Made by a program: the position numbers and the translations under genes. Below the pieces are notes generated by a model that was not told the origin of the DNA, did not search any database, and saw only the letters and a program-made list of their open reading frames with translations. A stretch of DNA of 64,000 bases from Arcicella rosea (GTDB lineage Bacteria; Bacteroidota; Bacteroidia; Cytophagales; Spirosomataceae): contig NZ_JBEUMS010000013.1 of the NCBI RefSeq assembly GCF_040543805.1, positions 153,339 to 217,338 on the forward strand, read 5' to 3'. Positions 9,544 through 19,846 of the stretch are shown here, piece after piece (positions within the stretch are counted from its first letter, which is position 1; every line of letters starts with the position of its first letter).

Positions 9544-12500
9544 ATGAAAATAAAAGTACTATTTTTTAAGCGATGGACTGTGATAGTCTTTATGATATCG
9601 CTATTTCCTTTGTCTAAATTTATGCAGGTATTTGCTTATGAAGTACAGACTCAACCAGCAGTTAATAAAAAGACCCCTTCCAACTTAAAAAGTATTCTAT
9701 TGGAGCTTCAAAAATATTATAAAGTTGAAATTGTATTTGAAGACAAAGCCGTTGCCAACAAAAATGCAGAGCCTTTTAACCCTAAAATATCAATTGAAAA
9801 AAACTTAACGATTGTCTTACAAAAAACTGGATTAAGTTTCAAAAAACTAAGAAAAGATACGTACTTAATAACGCAAAATGAAGTAGAAAAAACTAATACC
9901 ATCAATAAAGAAATCAATAGTTCAAGTGTCGTTGTTCCAACCGAAACAGATGCGTCTGTTGAAGTAAAACTAGCAGTAAACACACCCGCCAAAAATAACA
10001 TTCTTGATGCTACTGAGTCGGGAATAATGGTGAAAGGAAAAGTATCAGATGAAAAAACGGGAGAGGCTTTACTTGGCGTAAACATTATGCTAAAAAACGC
10101 TAGACAGGGAACAATGACGAATGCAAATGGAGAATATGTTTTGAACGTTCCTGAAAAAAATACAATATTGATTTTCAGTTATTTAGGATATGAAAGGCGT
10201 GAAGTTTCTGTTGGTAGCCGTTCTGAATTGAATGTTACGCTACAGTCAAGTGCAAAAGCTTTGGAAGAAGTTGTTGTGATTGGATTTGGAACGCAAAAAA
10301 AAGTATCAGTAACAGGAGCAATCACAACAGTAACAGGCAAAGAGATTCTTAAATCTCCCAATTCAAACGTTACCAATAGTTTAGTGGGTCGGCTGACAGG
10401 CCTATCAGCTGTTCAAAGAAGTGGACAGCCCGGGAATAACGAAGCATTAATCACGATTAGAGGTTCAGCTACTTACAATAATAATGCAGCAATTGTGGTG
10501 GTAGATGGCGTAGAACGTTCAGGATTTGGTGATATTGACCCAAACGAAATAGAAACCATTTCGGTATTGAAAGATGCTGCCTCAACGGCTGTTTTTGGGA
10601 TAAAAGGAGCTAACGGAGTAATTGTAATTACGACCAAAAGTGGTCAAGAAGGAAAGCCACGTATAAACTATAGCGGTAATATTAGTTTACAAACTTACAC
10701 TGGAATTCCTAAAGCAATGAACGCCTATGATAACGCCTTTTTGATAAATGAGGCTAACCGAAACGATGGCTTAGCCGAAACTTGGACAGCCGATGAATTA
10801 CAAAAATTCAAAGATGGTTCAGACCCTTATGGTTATCCAGATATAAATTGGTTCGATTATTTAACGAGAAAATCTTACTCACAAACGCAACACAATATCA
10901 ATATTAGTGGCGGTACTAAAATCGTAAAGTACTTTGTTTCTGTGGGTTATTTGTTTGAAGATGGTATTTTTAAAAAGTTGGATTCTCCTTATGGTTTTAG
11001 CTCAACTCCTTCTTATTCACGCTATAATTTTCGTTCAAATATAGATTTTTCATTAAGTAAAAATCTGCAAGTAGGTGTACGTTTGGGTGGAAAATTAGGA
11101 GAGCGTTACCAACCTGCTGGATTAGCTTCTTCTTCATTTTCTTACGATAATATCGAGGCTATGATTTCAAGGGTTTTACAAACGCCTTCGTTTGCATATC
11201 CAGTAATGACTCCCGACGGGCAAATCGCACAAAACCCAAATGTAGGAACAAATATCTGGAATCCATTAGCAGTAATTACTCGCTGGGGAACACGTGATGA
11301 TGAAAGTAATACACTTGAAAGTACTTTCAATTTAAACTATAAATTAGATGCACTTACAAAGGGATTATCTATCAAAATCGTATTTGGGTATGATTCTTAT
11401 TTCTCCAATATCGTCAGAAGAAATGCTACTTGGGCGGCTTACGTGGTAGATAGAAAAACGAAAGCAATATCATTGTCGCCCGATAGACCAAGGGATGAAC
11501 CTTTGAGCGGTTTGATTACGTCTTACAGTGGATTAATTACTTCAAATCTTCAAACAGGTTTAAATTATGATAGGAGTTTCAATAAACATAATGTTACTGG
11601 GCTTGCTCTTTTTACTCGTCAAGTAATAAATGAACAAGGCACTGGCTTGAATGCTCCGCCCAGAGCCTCACAAGGTGTAGTTAGTAGAATAACCTATAAT
11701 TATAATCGAAAATACTTTGCTGAATTTAATGCAGCTTACAATGGTTCAGAACAATTTGCTATTGGCAAACAATATGGTTTTTTCCCTGCTGTTTCGGCAG
11801 GTTGGACATTAAGTAACGAAAACTTTTTGAAAGATATATCATGGATTTCAAACCTTAAAATCAGAGGTTCTTATGGAGTTGTCGGGAATGATAAATTGAA
11901 TTCAAGATTTTTATTCTTAAATAATTATTCGGTAATCACAGGTGGAATTTCAACAGATCCGGCATATTCCAGACCGGGAACGGGTGTACAATTTGGTTTG
12001 CCAACTTCTTTGGTAAATTATCAAGTTGTAGTGCCAACATCATTCGGAAACCCAGATGTTACTTGGGAAAAGGGAACAAAAAGAAATATTGGTTTTGAAG
12101 CAAATTTATTTAATAATGCTTTGAACGCTACAGTAGATATTTTTGATGAAAACAGAGTAGATATTTTAACCAATCGTTCTTCAGGTTTACAAACCTATGG
12201 ACTTACATATCCAGCTTTGAATATTGGTAAAGTGTATAATAAAGGTTATGAAATAGAATTGAATTATCAGCACAGGAATGGTCCAGTAACTTATGGGCTT
12301 ATCACTCAGCTTTCTTTTGCTCGCAACAAAATTATTAGTCGTGATGAACCTCCTGGACGACCTGACTATTTAAAACAAGAAGGAAAACCTGTTGGGCAGT
12401 TTTTCGGTTTTGTAACTGATGGTTTTTATAAATCGCAAGAAGACATCAGTAATTCTCCAGTCAATACTTTAGGAAAGGTAATTCCGGGTGATTTAAAATA

Positions 12501-13053
12501 TAAAGATTATAATAACGATGGTAAAATTGATGCTGATGATGTGGCACCGATTGGCTATTCAAGAACGCCAGAGTACATTTATAGTTTTGCTCCAAATATT
12601 GGTTATAGAGGCATTACTTTGTCGATTTTATTGCAAGGAGTACGTAATGTGAGTTCAGATGTTATTTTATCTGAACAAAATAATGGGCAGCAAATGTATG
12701 AATTTCAACAAGGAAGATGGACGCCAGAAACGGCTTCAACTGCTACTTGGCCAGCTTTACATTCAAGAGGAAATGCCTACATTAGTTATCGACTAAACGA
12801 TTTTATTTTACAGGATGCCTCTTATTTGAAACTAAGGAATATTGAACTTTCGTGGAATGTTCCTCAGGCAATATTAAAGCAAAAAGTAAGTGGATTAAGA
12901 GTGTTTGTTTCGGGACAAAACCTTTATACATGGACAAAATATAAAATGTATCTCGACCCCGAAAATATCAACTTGTCGAATACAGATTTTTCGAAACAAT
13001 CTATCTATCCAACACCTCGTATTTTCAATGTTGGGGTTAACGTCCAATTGTAA
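9544..13053 (+). CDS. SusC/RagA TonB-dependent transporter with STN domain
   Basis: This 1169-residue outer-membrane receptor imports an oligosaccharide and, through its N-terminal STN domain (about 40-110, with LKSILLELQKYYKVEIVFED), should signal to the FecR encoded 13 bp upstream. A hydrophobic signal (MKIKVLFFKRWTVIVFMISL) precedes it. After STN comes a low-complexity linker, a CarboxypepD_reg-like domain (about 160-235), the EEVVVIGFGTQ segment, a plug (ALITIRGSATYNN, AIVVVDGVERSG, ISVLKDAAS) and the barrel. The SusD partner starts 11 bp downstream. The family call is firm; the ligand is unknown. Confidence 0.95.
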   Translation: MKIKVLFFKRWTVIVFMISLFPLSKFMQVFAYEVQTQPAVNKKTPSNLKSILLELQKYYKVEIVFEDKAVANKNAEPFNPKISIEKNLTIVLQKTGLSFKKLRKDTYLITQNEVEKTNTINKEINSSSVVVPTETDASVEVKLAVNTPAKNNILDATESGIMVKGKVSDEKTGEALLGVNIMLKNARQGTMTNANGEYVLNVPEKNTILIFSYLGYERREVSVGSRSELNVTLQSSAKALEEVVVIGFGTQKKVSVTGAITTVTGKEILKSPNSNVTNSLVGRLTGLSAVQRSGQPGNNEALITIRGSATYNNNAAIVVVDGVERSGFGDIDPNEIETISVLKDAASTAVFGIKGANGVIVITTKSGQEGKPRINYSGNISLQTYTGIPKAMNAYDNAFLINEANRNDGLAETWTADELQKFKDGSDPYGYPDINWFDYLTRKSYSQTQHNINISGGTKIVKYFVSVGYLFEDGIFKKLDSPYGFSSTPSYSRYNFRSNIDFSLSKNLQVGVRLGGKLGERYQPAGLASSSFSYDNIEAMISRVLQTPSFAYPVMTPDGQIAQNPNVGTNIWNPLAVITRWGTRDDESNTLESTFNLNYKLDALTKGLSIKIVFGYDSYFSNIVRRNATWAAYVVDRKTKAISLSPDRPRDEPLSGLITSYSGLITSNLQTGLNYDRSFNKHNVTGLALFTRQVINEQGTGLNAPPRASQGVVSRITYNYNRKYFAEFNAAYNGSEQFAIGKQYGFFPAVSAGWTLSNENFLKDISWISNLKIRGSYGVVGNDKLNSRFLFLNNYSVITGGISTDPAYSRPGTGVQFGLPTSLVNYQVVVPTSFGNPDVTWEKGTKRNIGFEANLFNNALNATVDIFDENRVDILTNRSSGLQTYGLTYPALNIGKVYNKGYEIELNYQHRNGPVTYGLITQLSFARNKIISRDEPPGRPDYLKQEGKPVGQFFGFVTDGFYKSQEDISNSPVNTLGKVIPGDLKYKDYNNDGKIDADDVAPIGYSRTPEYIYSFAPNIGYRGITLSILLQGVRNVSSDVILSEQNNGQQMYEFQQGRWTPETASTATWPALHSRGNAYISYRLNDFILQDASYLKLRNIELSWNVPQAILKQKVSGLRVFVSGQNLYTWTKYKMYLDPENINLSNTDFSKQSIYPTPRIFNVGVNVQL

Positions 13054-13064
13054 AAAAACTAGCC

Positions 13065-14726
13065 ATGAAAGATTTAAGATATAAAATTTGTACACTCATT
13101 TTAGGAATGTTGACACTCGTTTCTTGCAACGACGATTTTCTGGATAGAGCACCCAGCGTAAACCTTACTGAAGAAAAAATCTTTTCAGACCCCATTTTAG
13201 CAGCGCAATTTGCCGATAATGCCTATAATCATTTGGTAGATGAATATGCTCGTTTTAATACTCATAGAGGTATTACTGGACAAGCAGCCGACGAAGCAGT
13301 TTCTGGAAATAACGAAGTATCAATCAGAACATTAACCAATGGGACATATCATGACCATTATGAAAGGGGAGGGGCTTCGCTAAATGATATTGGTGATATT
13401 TGGGCAAGAAGTTATGCGGGTATTAGAGTTACCAATAAAATGCTTTCTGTGATTGATAATGTGCCTTGGACTGTCAACCAATCCCCCGAAAGAATCAAAG
13501 GAGAAATGTACTTCATTCGTGCATTTTTGTATTTTGAATTGATAAAACGCTTTGGTGGAGTTCCTATTGCAGATAGGGTTTACGATGTAAATGAAAATAT
13601 TGATTTTCCGAGAAATACCTATGAAGAATGTGTAAACTTCATTTTGAAGGATTTAGATAATGCAGATAAGCTTTTACCTACAGAATATAACCTTTCAAAT
13701 GTTGGTCGTGCCACTTTGGGTGCTTCAATGGCACTACGTTCAAGATTACTATTATTTGCAGCAAGTAAACTAAATAATGAATCCAACGATTTAACAAAAT
13801 GGCAAAAAGCAGCGGTAGCAGCGAAAACGGTGATGGATTTAAATGCCTATTCTTTGCAAGCTACCTATGCAGATATTTTGAATGTACCATCATCGCCAGA
13901 ATACATCATGATAAAAGTGCGTGGTCCAAGAGCTATTGATGGTTTTTTATTAGATTATGCCATGTCTCCGGGTTCGGGTGGTGCGCAAGGACAATTAAAT
14001 CCTACACAAAATCATGTGGATTTATATGAAATGAAAACGACAGGAAAACCAATTGCTGACCCAACTTCTGGTTATAACCCTCAACTTCCTTATGCTAATC
14101 GTGACCCACGTTTGGCGGCCAACGTATTATATAATGATTTACCTTGGCAAGGCAGGAAAATGGAAATGTGGAGTGGTGGGAAAGATTACTTGTCAGGAAA
14201 TGTTACTTATACAGCTACAAGGTATTATTGTCGCAAAATGTGGCCAGAACCTTATGTTAGAAATGTAACAGGAACAGCACTCCTCAATTTTGTTTTCTTC
14301 AGATACGCCGAAATATTATTGAATTATGCCGAAGCACAAAATGAGGCAACAGGGCCTGATGCAAGTGTCTATGCAGCTATCAACCAAATTAGGGCAAGGA
14401 CGAGCGTCGCTATGCCTCCTTTGCCAACAGGTTTAACAAAAGACCAAATGCGTCAACGCATCAGAAATGAAAGAGCCGTTGAATTAGCATTTGAAGATTT
14501 TAGATGGTACGATATTATGCGTTGGAAAGTTGGACCTGAAATTGTGGCTCAACCCATGTACGGAATGAATGTTGTGCGAAATCCAAATGGAACATTCACA
14601 TATACTCGTGAGCTATTGCCTGCAAGTATGCAAAAAGTGTATTTAGATTATATGCACCGTTACCCAATTCCTCGCTCTGAAATTTATAAAAGTAAAGGCA
14701 TTTTGATTCAAAATAGTGGGTGGTAA
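13065..14726 (+). CDS. SusD/RagB-family glycan-binding lipoprotein
   Basis: This is the surface lipoprotein partner of the SusC ending 11 bp upstream. Its 553 residues start with a lipoprotein signal ending LTLVSC (Cys21), so it should be anchored at the outer membrane. It has the SusD architecture: an early FLDRAPSVNL segment, the central helical tetratricopeptide-like scaffold (IKGEMYFIRAFLYFELIKRF), and the late IRNERAVELAFEDFRWYDIM signature. It ends IPRSEIYKSKGILIQNSGW, as SusD proteins do. The next SusC gene begins within a few tens of bases, which suggests one operon of two SusC/SusD pairs. Confidence 0.95.
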   Translation: MKDLRYKICTLILGMLTLVSCNDDFLDRAPSVNLTEEKIFSDPILAAQFADNAYNHLVDEYARFNTHRGITGQAADEAVSGNNEVSIRTLTNGTYHDHYERGGASLNDIGDIWARSYAGIRVTNKMLSVIDNVPWTVNQSPERIKGEMYFIRAFLYFELIKRFGGVPIADRVYDVNENIDFPRNTYEECVNFILKDLDNADKLLPTEYNLSNVGRATLGASMALRSRLLLFAASKLNNESNDLTKWQKAAVAAKTVMDLNAYSLQATYADILNVPSSPEYIMIKVRGPRAIDGFLLDYAMSPGSGGAQGQLNPTQNHVDLYEMKTTGKPIADPTSGYNPQLPYANRDPRLAANVLYNDLPWQGRKMEMWSGGKDYLSGNVTYTATRYYCRKMWPEPYVRNVTGTALLNFVFFRYAEILLNYAEAQNEATGPDASVYAAINQIRARTSVAMPPLPTGLTKDQMRQRIRNERAVELAFEDFRWYDIMRWKVGPEIVAQPMYGMNVVRNPNGTFTYTRELLPASMQKVYLDYMHRYPIPRSEIYKSKGILIQNSGW

Positions 14727-14761
14727 GTGTTAAGCAAAATATTAATTTTAAGAAAAGCAAA

Positions 14762-17700
14762 ATGAAATTACATTATACAATTATCGTATTCATTTACTTT
14801 GTTTGTGCGGGTTTTATCAGCTACACACAAAGTATTGATATAGATGCAAGCGGTGTACTGGTAGATAAAGCAAATAAGCCGATTGCTGGTGTTACTATTC
14901 TTGTTCAAGAAAAAAGATTAGGTGTGATGACGGATGCAGCAGGTAAATTTTCGATTAAATGTACTTCAAATGATGTCATTGTCTTCAAGAAAGAAGGATT
15001 CAATGAAGTCCAAAAAAATGCGAGTGAACTTACTGGGGCAAGTATCGTAATGAATTTGAGTTTAATTGATGCTGGTGATAATGACCAAGTATTTATCCCT
15101 TTTGGTGTAAGAAAAAAGCGAAATATTTCAGCGTCTATCAGCACGATTAAAGGCAATGAATTACCACAATTACCTTTGTCAACTTTAACAAATGTGTTGT
15201 CGGGGCGTTTAGCTGGTTTATACATCAAACAAACAGGAACAAGACCCGGAACAGATGATGCCACACTTTTGGTAAGAGGGCGTTCTTCGTACAACAGTAA
15301 TCAAGAACCTCTGGTGTTGGTAGATGGTGTTGAGCGTGATTTCGTAAACATGGATTTGAATGAAATTGAAGGCATTAGCGTGTTAAAAGATGCCGCCTCG
15401 TTATCGTGGTATGGTATGAAAGGAGCAAACGGAGTAGTTTATGTAACGACCAAAAGAGGAAGTCCATCGGCCACTAAAATTTCCTTTGATATGCAAGGTG
15501 GCATTCAAAATCCTCAGCATATCACCAAACCATTGAACTCGTTCAATTATGCTACTTTATACAATCAGGCACTGAGTAATGAAGGTTTATCTCCTCGATA
15601 CGATCAAGCCACTTTAGATGGTTATCAGGCAGGTACAGATTTATTCAGATACCCGAACAATAATTTTGTAGAACAATTTATCAAGCCATCAGCACCAGTT
15701 CAGCGATATGTGCTGACAGTGAGCGGTGGGAATGCTTTTGTCAGATATTTTACTTTGCTAAGTTATTATAATCAAGACGGATTGTACCAAAATGCTAACA
15801 ATGAAAAATATAATTCAAACACTAATTATAAACGTTATAATTTCAGAACGAACTTAAATATTCTCCTGAATAAAACCCTAGATGTTACTTTAGATGTTGG
15901 TGGAAGAGTAGAGAATTTACAATATCCAACTGCTGGAAATGCTACATTTCTTTCTACCATTTATAATACACCTTCTAATGCTTTTCCATTGCTAAATGCA
16001 GATGGTACTTATGGTGGCAGTTCCTTGTTCAGAGCAAATCCTTTGGCGATGTTAAATGAAGAAGGAAATAATAATGATCTTTATCGTACTCTTTTGGCTA
16101 CTTTGAGTGTTCGCCAGAAATTAGATAAAATCACCAAAGGGTTATCCGCTAATGTTTTTTATACTTATGATATTACGGGATTGTTTCAATCGGGTTTTAG
16201 TCAGGCTTATGAAGTATATGAATTTTCACCGACTGGCACATCAACACGATTTGGAAACAAAGCACCACTTACTTATAAAGCGACAACCTTTACTGGCAAT
16301 TTAAGAAACAATGAATTATGGGCAGGTTTAGACTACGATCGTAGCTTTGGAGAACATGATTTTAAAGTTTCTTCAAGAATGCAAAGAGGAGTAAGCGCAC
16401 AGCCGACTCGTTTGGATAATACAAAAGTTACTTATGCCAACAGGCTGTCTTACAGTTATAAACAACGATATTTAGCCGATTTCGTCGCCACTTATGCTGG
16501 ATCACAAAATTTTGCTCCAAATAAACGTTTTGGTTGGTTTCCAGCGCTTTCTGTAGGTTGGATTATTTCGGAAGAACATTTGTTAAAAGATTTTACTTTC
16601 TTAGATTATTTAAAAATTAGAGCTTCTTATGGTGTAGTTGGAAATGACGGACTTAATGCTAGGCGATATGCTTACCGTGATTATTTTTCAAGAGGTGGTT
16701 CGCAATATGTTTTCGGAACGGGCTATAATGCCGTTTCAAACACTACTGAAGTAGAGCTTGGCAATGCTAATTTAACTTGGGAAAAAGCAAAAAAAACGAG
16801 CATTGGTTTTGATACAAGAATGTTTAAAAAAGCATTATTTGCATCTTTTGATTGTTTCAGCGAACAAAGAACAGATTTACTCACAACAGCAATTTTACCC
16901 AATATTTTAGGGCAATCTACCGTGAGCGTAAACGATGGCATTGCACAATACAAAGGTTTTGAATTGACTGTAGGATATAATAAAACTTTCGGTAAAGTCA
17001 ATGTAAAATTGAATGCTAATTATACAAAATCACAAAGTAAAATTTTGGCGATTAATGAAGAAGCCGGTTTGCCAAACTATCAAAAACAGTTGGGCTATAG
17101 CATTGGCGGAGTACTACAAAGTGGTGCTTTTATCAGAAGATTTTTGATTGCTGATGGACTTTTCCAAAATCAGGCTGAAATAGATGTAGCACCTAAACAG
17201 AAACTATCAGGTACAGTAAAACCGGGTGATATTCGCTATAAAGATATTAATGAAGATGGTGTGATTGATAACCTAGATTTTACCATGACAGATTTTTCAG
17301 ATATACCAAATGCTTATTATGGATTTGGTGCGATTGTTTCATGTGCTGGCGTTGATGTTTCCTTGCAATTTCAAGGTATTAACGGTAGAACAATTCAAAT
17401 CAATGATTTAGTCAATGCTGGTTCTGCTTCAACAGGTTATATTAATCAGTTTAGTCCAGATGCTTGGAATGTCATGAATATCAATGTTCTTTATCCAAGA
17501 TTAAGTATTGCAGACAGAGGGAATAACACTGCTAGTTCAACGTATTGGTTAAAATCAGGAGATTTTCTCAGGTTAAAAACTGCTGAAATTGGTTATACTT
17601 TGCCGACAAATTTAGCTCAAAAAATGCACTTAAAATCTTGTCGTTTTTATATCAGTGGTTTCAATTTGCTAACATTTAGTGATGTCGATAATTTACCCAT

Positions 17701-17785
17701 CGACCCAGAAATTCCAACGTCAGGATATGGTTCAAATTATCCTTATTTAAAAACCTATTCGGCTGGAATAACGGCAAACTTTTAA
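14762..17785 (+). CDS. SusC/RagA TonB-dependent transporter without STN, degenerate TonB-box region
   Basis: This is the second SusC of the operon. The ATG at 14762 gives MKLHYTIIVFIYFVCAGFIS, a clean signal peptide; an upstream ATG at 14720 overlaps the SusD stop and adds no signal. The mature part starts with a CarboxypepD_reg-like domain (GVLVDKANKPIAGVTILVQE), then plug (TLLVRGRSSYNSNQEPLVLV, ISVLKDAASLSWYGMKGANG) and barrel, about 1007 residues in all. Where most relatives have EVVVVGYGTQ, this one reads QVFIPFGVRKKRN, so the TonB-box-like segment is atypical. There is no STN domain, so it should not signal to FecR itself but depend on the upstream module. Confidence 0.93.
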   Translation: MKLHYTIIVFIYFVCAGFISYTQSIDIDASGVLVDKANKPIAGVTILVQEKRLGVMTDAAGKFSIKCTSNDVIVFKKEGFNEVQKNASELTGASIVMNLSLIDAGDNDQVFIPFGVRKKRNISASISTIKGNELPQLPLSTLTNVLSGRLAGLYIKQTGTRPGTDDATLLVRGRSSYNSNQEPLVLVDGVERDFVNMDLNEIEGISVLKDAASLSWYGMKGANGVVYVTTKRGSPSATKISFDMQGGIQNPQHITKPLNSFNYATLYNQALSNEGLSPRYDQATLDGYQAGTDLFRYPNNNFVEQFIKPSAPVQRYVLTVSGGNAFVRYFTLLSYYNQDGLYQNANNEKYNSNTNYKRYNFRTNLNILLNKTLDVTLDVGGRVENLQYPTAGNATFLSTIYNTPSNAFPLLNADGTYGGSSLFRANPLAMLNEEGNNNDLYRTLLATLSVRQKLDKITKGLSANVFYTYDITGLFQSGFSQAYEVYEFSPTGTSTRFGNKAPLTYKATTFTGNLRNNELWAGLDYDRSFGEHDFKVSSRMQRGVSAQPTRLDNTKVTYANRLSYSYKQRYLADFVATYAGSQNFAPNKRFGWFPALSVGWIISEEHLLKDFTFLDYLKIRASYGVVGNDGLNARRYAYRDYFSRGGSQYVFGTGYNAVSNTTEVELGNANLTWEKAKKTSIGFDTRMFKKALFASFDCFSEQRTDLLTTAILPNILGQSTVSVNDGIAQYKGFELTVGYNKTFGKVNVKLNANYTKSQSKILAINEEAGLPNYQKQLGYSIGGVLQSGAFIRRFLIADGLFQNQAEIDVAPKQKLSGTVKPGDIRYKDINEDGVIDNLDFTMTDFSDIPNAYYGFGAIVSCAGVDVSLQFQGINGRTIQINDLVNAGSASTGYINQFSPDAWNVMNINVLYPRLSIADRGNNTASSTYWLKSGDFLRLKTAEIGYTLPTNLAQKMHLKSCRFYISGFNLLTFSDVDNLPIDPEIPTSGYGSNYPYLKTYSAGITANF

Positions 17786-17805
17786 CCATTTTACGTCATC
17801 AGAAA

Positions 17806-19458
17806 ATGAAAAATATCATATTAAAATACTGTTTGTTATTGTTTTCAGCCATTCTTATGGCTTGTAATAATGATTTTTTACAAGACGGAAGTATCACTGA
17901 GGGCAATATTACCGAAGACCAAGTCTGGGGAAATGATAGTTATGCCAGAGGATTTCTAAATAATGCTTACTTTACCATTCCATCGGGTTTTGATTTAGAT
18001 GGAGATGGGGCAATGCTTGCGGCAGCTTCCGACGAAGCGGTTAATTCTAATGTCAATTCGTCAATCAATATTTTTAATAATGGTACTTGGGGCGCTGCCC
18101 GAACCATCAATAATGTTTATAGTGAAATGTACGAAGGACTCAGAAAAGTAAATCTATTTCTGGTGAAAGCTCCAACGGCTGTTATTATTCCACAAGATGG
18201 TCTTACTTTGGCGAATGATGTAAAAAGATTAAGAGGAGAAGCGTTCTTTTTAAGAGCCATGTTTCATTTTGAATTAGTGAGACGTTTTGGGGCCATTCCG
18301 TTGGCAACCAGAGTTTTTTCTAGGGAAGAAGATTTAAATTTACCTCGTAATACTTATCAAGAATGTGTTGACCAAATAGTTAAAGACTGCGACTCTGCTG
18401 CGGTAATGCTACCTAGTTGGACTCAGTCTTGGAGTGCCGCCAACCGTGGGAGGGCAACAAAAATGGCCGTATTAGCATTAAAGTCTCGTTTGTTATTGTA
18501 TGCTGCGAGTCCATTATTTAATACGAACAACGATGTCAATAAATGGGATTTAGCCGCCAATGCTGCCAAAGCAGTTATTGATTCAAACCGTCATTCATTA
18601 ATTACTCCTTATATCAATATTTTTAATTTTGGTGCGGCAGCTTATAATAATGAAGTAATTTTCGCTACACAGGCATCTAATAGAAATGATATTGAAATTA
18701 ACAATGCTCCCATTAGTTTTGATGGAGCAAAAGGACGAACAAACCCCACGCAAGAATTTGTAGATGCTTTTGAAATGACCAACGGAAAACCAATTACAGA
18801 TCCCACTGCTGGTTATAATCCTAATAATCCATATACTTTGCGTGACCCAAGACTGGCATTAGTGGTAAATTATAATGGTCGTTTATTTAAAAATCGAGCT
18901 GTAGAAACTTTTGTAGATGGGGCAGACGGATTGAATAAAAACGTTAATGCTACCAAAACGGGTTATTATATGCGTAAGTTTTTGAGCGAAGCCGTTACTT
19001 GGAATCAAGCTACGAATACCAGTGCCCGCCGTCCTTGGGTAGTTTTTCGATATGCTGAAATACTATTAAATTATGCTGAAGCTTTGAATGAATCGAAAGG
19101 GCCAGTGGCTGATGTGTATAAATATGTAAACCTTGTTCGTCAGCGCACGGGAATCGGAATGCCCGCCTTGCCAGCTGGATTGACAAAAGAGCAAATGCGT
19201 GATAGAATTCAAAATGAACGGAGAGTAGAATTATGTTTTGAAGGACATCGTTTCTATGATATTCGTCGATGGAAACAAGGTGACTTGCTCAATAAACCCG
19301 TTACAGGAATGAGCATCATCAAAACAAATACTGGGACATTTACTTATACTCGTTTCCAAGTGGAACAAAGAGTTTTTACTGAAAAAAACTATCTTTTCCC
19401 TTTTTCTCAAAATGATATAAACCGTCAACCTGCTTTAATTCAGAATGTGGGATATTGA
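17806..19458 (+). CDS. SusD/RagB-family glycan-binding lipoprotein
   Basis: This is the partner of the SusC that ends 20 bp upstream. Its 550 residues carry a lipoprotein signal (MKNIILKYCLLLFSAILMAC, Cys20) and the SusD fold signatures LRGEAFFLRAMFHFELVRRF in the helical core and IQNERRVELCFEGHRFYDIR late in the chain. It is clearly paralogous to the SusD at 13065-14726: both have the PTQ-N/E-H/F-VD segment followed by GKPI-x-DPT-x-GYNP. This points to duplication of a SusC/SusD pair within the operon. It is the last transporter gene before a small regulator. Confidence 0.95.
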   Translation: MKNIILKYCLLLFSAILMACNNDFLQDGSITEGNITEDQVWGNDSYARGFLNNAYFTIPSGFDLDGDGAMLAAASDEAVNSNVNSSINIFNNGTWGAARTINNVYSEMYEGLRKVNLFLVKAPTAVIIPQDGLTLANDVKRLRGEAFFLRAMFHFELVRRFGAIPLATRVFSREEDLNLPRNTYQECVDQIVKDCDSAAVMLPSWTQSWSAANRGRATKMAVLALKSRLLLYAASPLFNTNNDVNKWDLAANAAKAVIDSNRHSLITPYINIFNFGAAAYNNEVIFATQASNRNDIEINNAPISFDGAKGRTNPTQEFVDAFEMTNGKPITDPTAGYNPNNPYTLRDPRLALVVNYNGRLFKNRAVETFVDGADGLNKNVNATKTGYYMRKFLSEAVTWNQATNTSARRPWVVFRYAEILLNYAEALNESKGPVADVYKYVNLVRQRTGIGMPALPAGLTKEQMRDRIQNERRVELCFEGHRFYDIRRWKQGDLLNKPVTGMSIIKTNTGTFTYTRFQVEQRVFTEKNYLFPFSQNDINRQPALIQNVGY

Positions 19459-19621
19459 ATAATGTTTCTTGATGAAGAAAAAGAAGACTTCTTTCTTAAT
19501 GATTGCGTATATACATAATAGTTATAGAACTCTTGTGAACAGTAGCGAGAAACAATTGTCCTTATTCTAAACTAAAATCATTTACTCAGTATTCATAGAT
19601 TTTACTTTAAACTTTCAAATT

Positions 19622-19846
19622 ATGAAACCCATAACATTAGAAGAAAATTATCCGAATGTAGATTTCACTCGGCAAGAATTGAATATCCTTAAACTTGCTT
19701 CGGAAGGACTATCGAACAAAGAGATAGGAAGTAAGTTGTGTATTGAAGAAAATACCACCAAACGCCACCGCCAAAACATTATGCGGAAAGTTGGCATCAA
19801 AGGAAAATCAGCAATGATGAAGTTGCTCATTAGCCTTGAAATGTAA
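19622..19846 (+). CDS. Stand-alone LuxR/GerE-type helix-turn-helix protein (74 aa)
   Basis: The whole product is a single LuxR-type DNA-binding domain: FTRQELNILKLASEGLSNKE, then IGSKLCIEENTTKRHRQNIM, then RKVGIKGKSAMMKLL. There is no receiver, PAS or membrane domain, so it is far shorter than ordinary LuxR/NarL regulators (about 200 residues). It lies 163 bp after the second SusD and before the SusC/SusD genes of the polysaccharide locus, on the same strand. It may be a real small regulator of the neighbouring transporters or a truncated response regulator. No receiver-coding sequence is visible upstream, and the clean start at 19622 argues for a genuine small gene. Confidence 0.75.
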   Translation: MKPITLEENYPNVDFTRQELNILKLASEGLSNKEIGSKLCIEENTTKRHRQNIMRKVGIKGKSAMMKLLISLEM

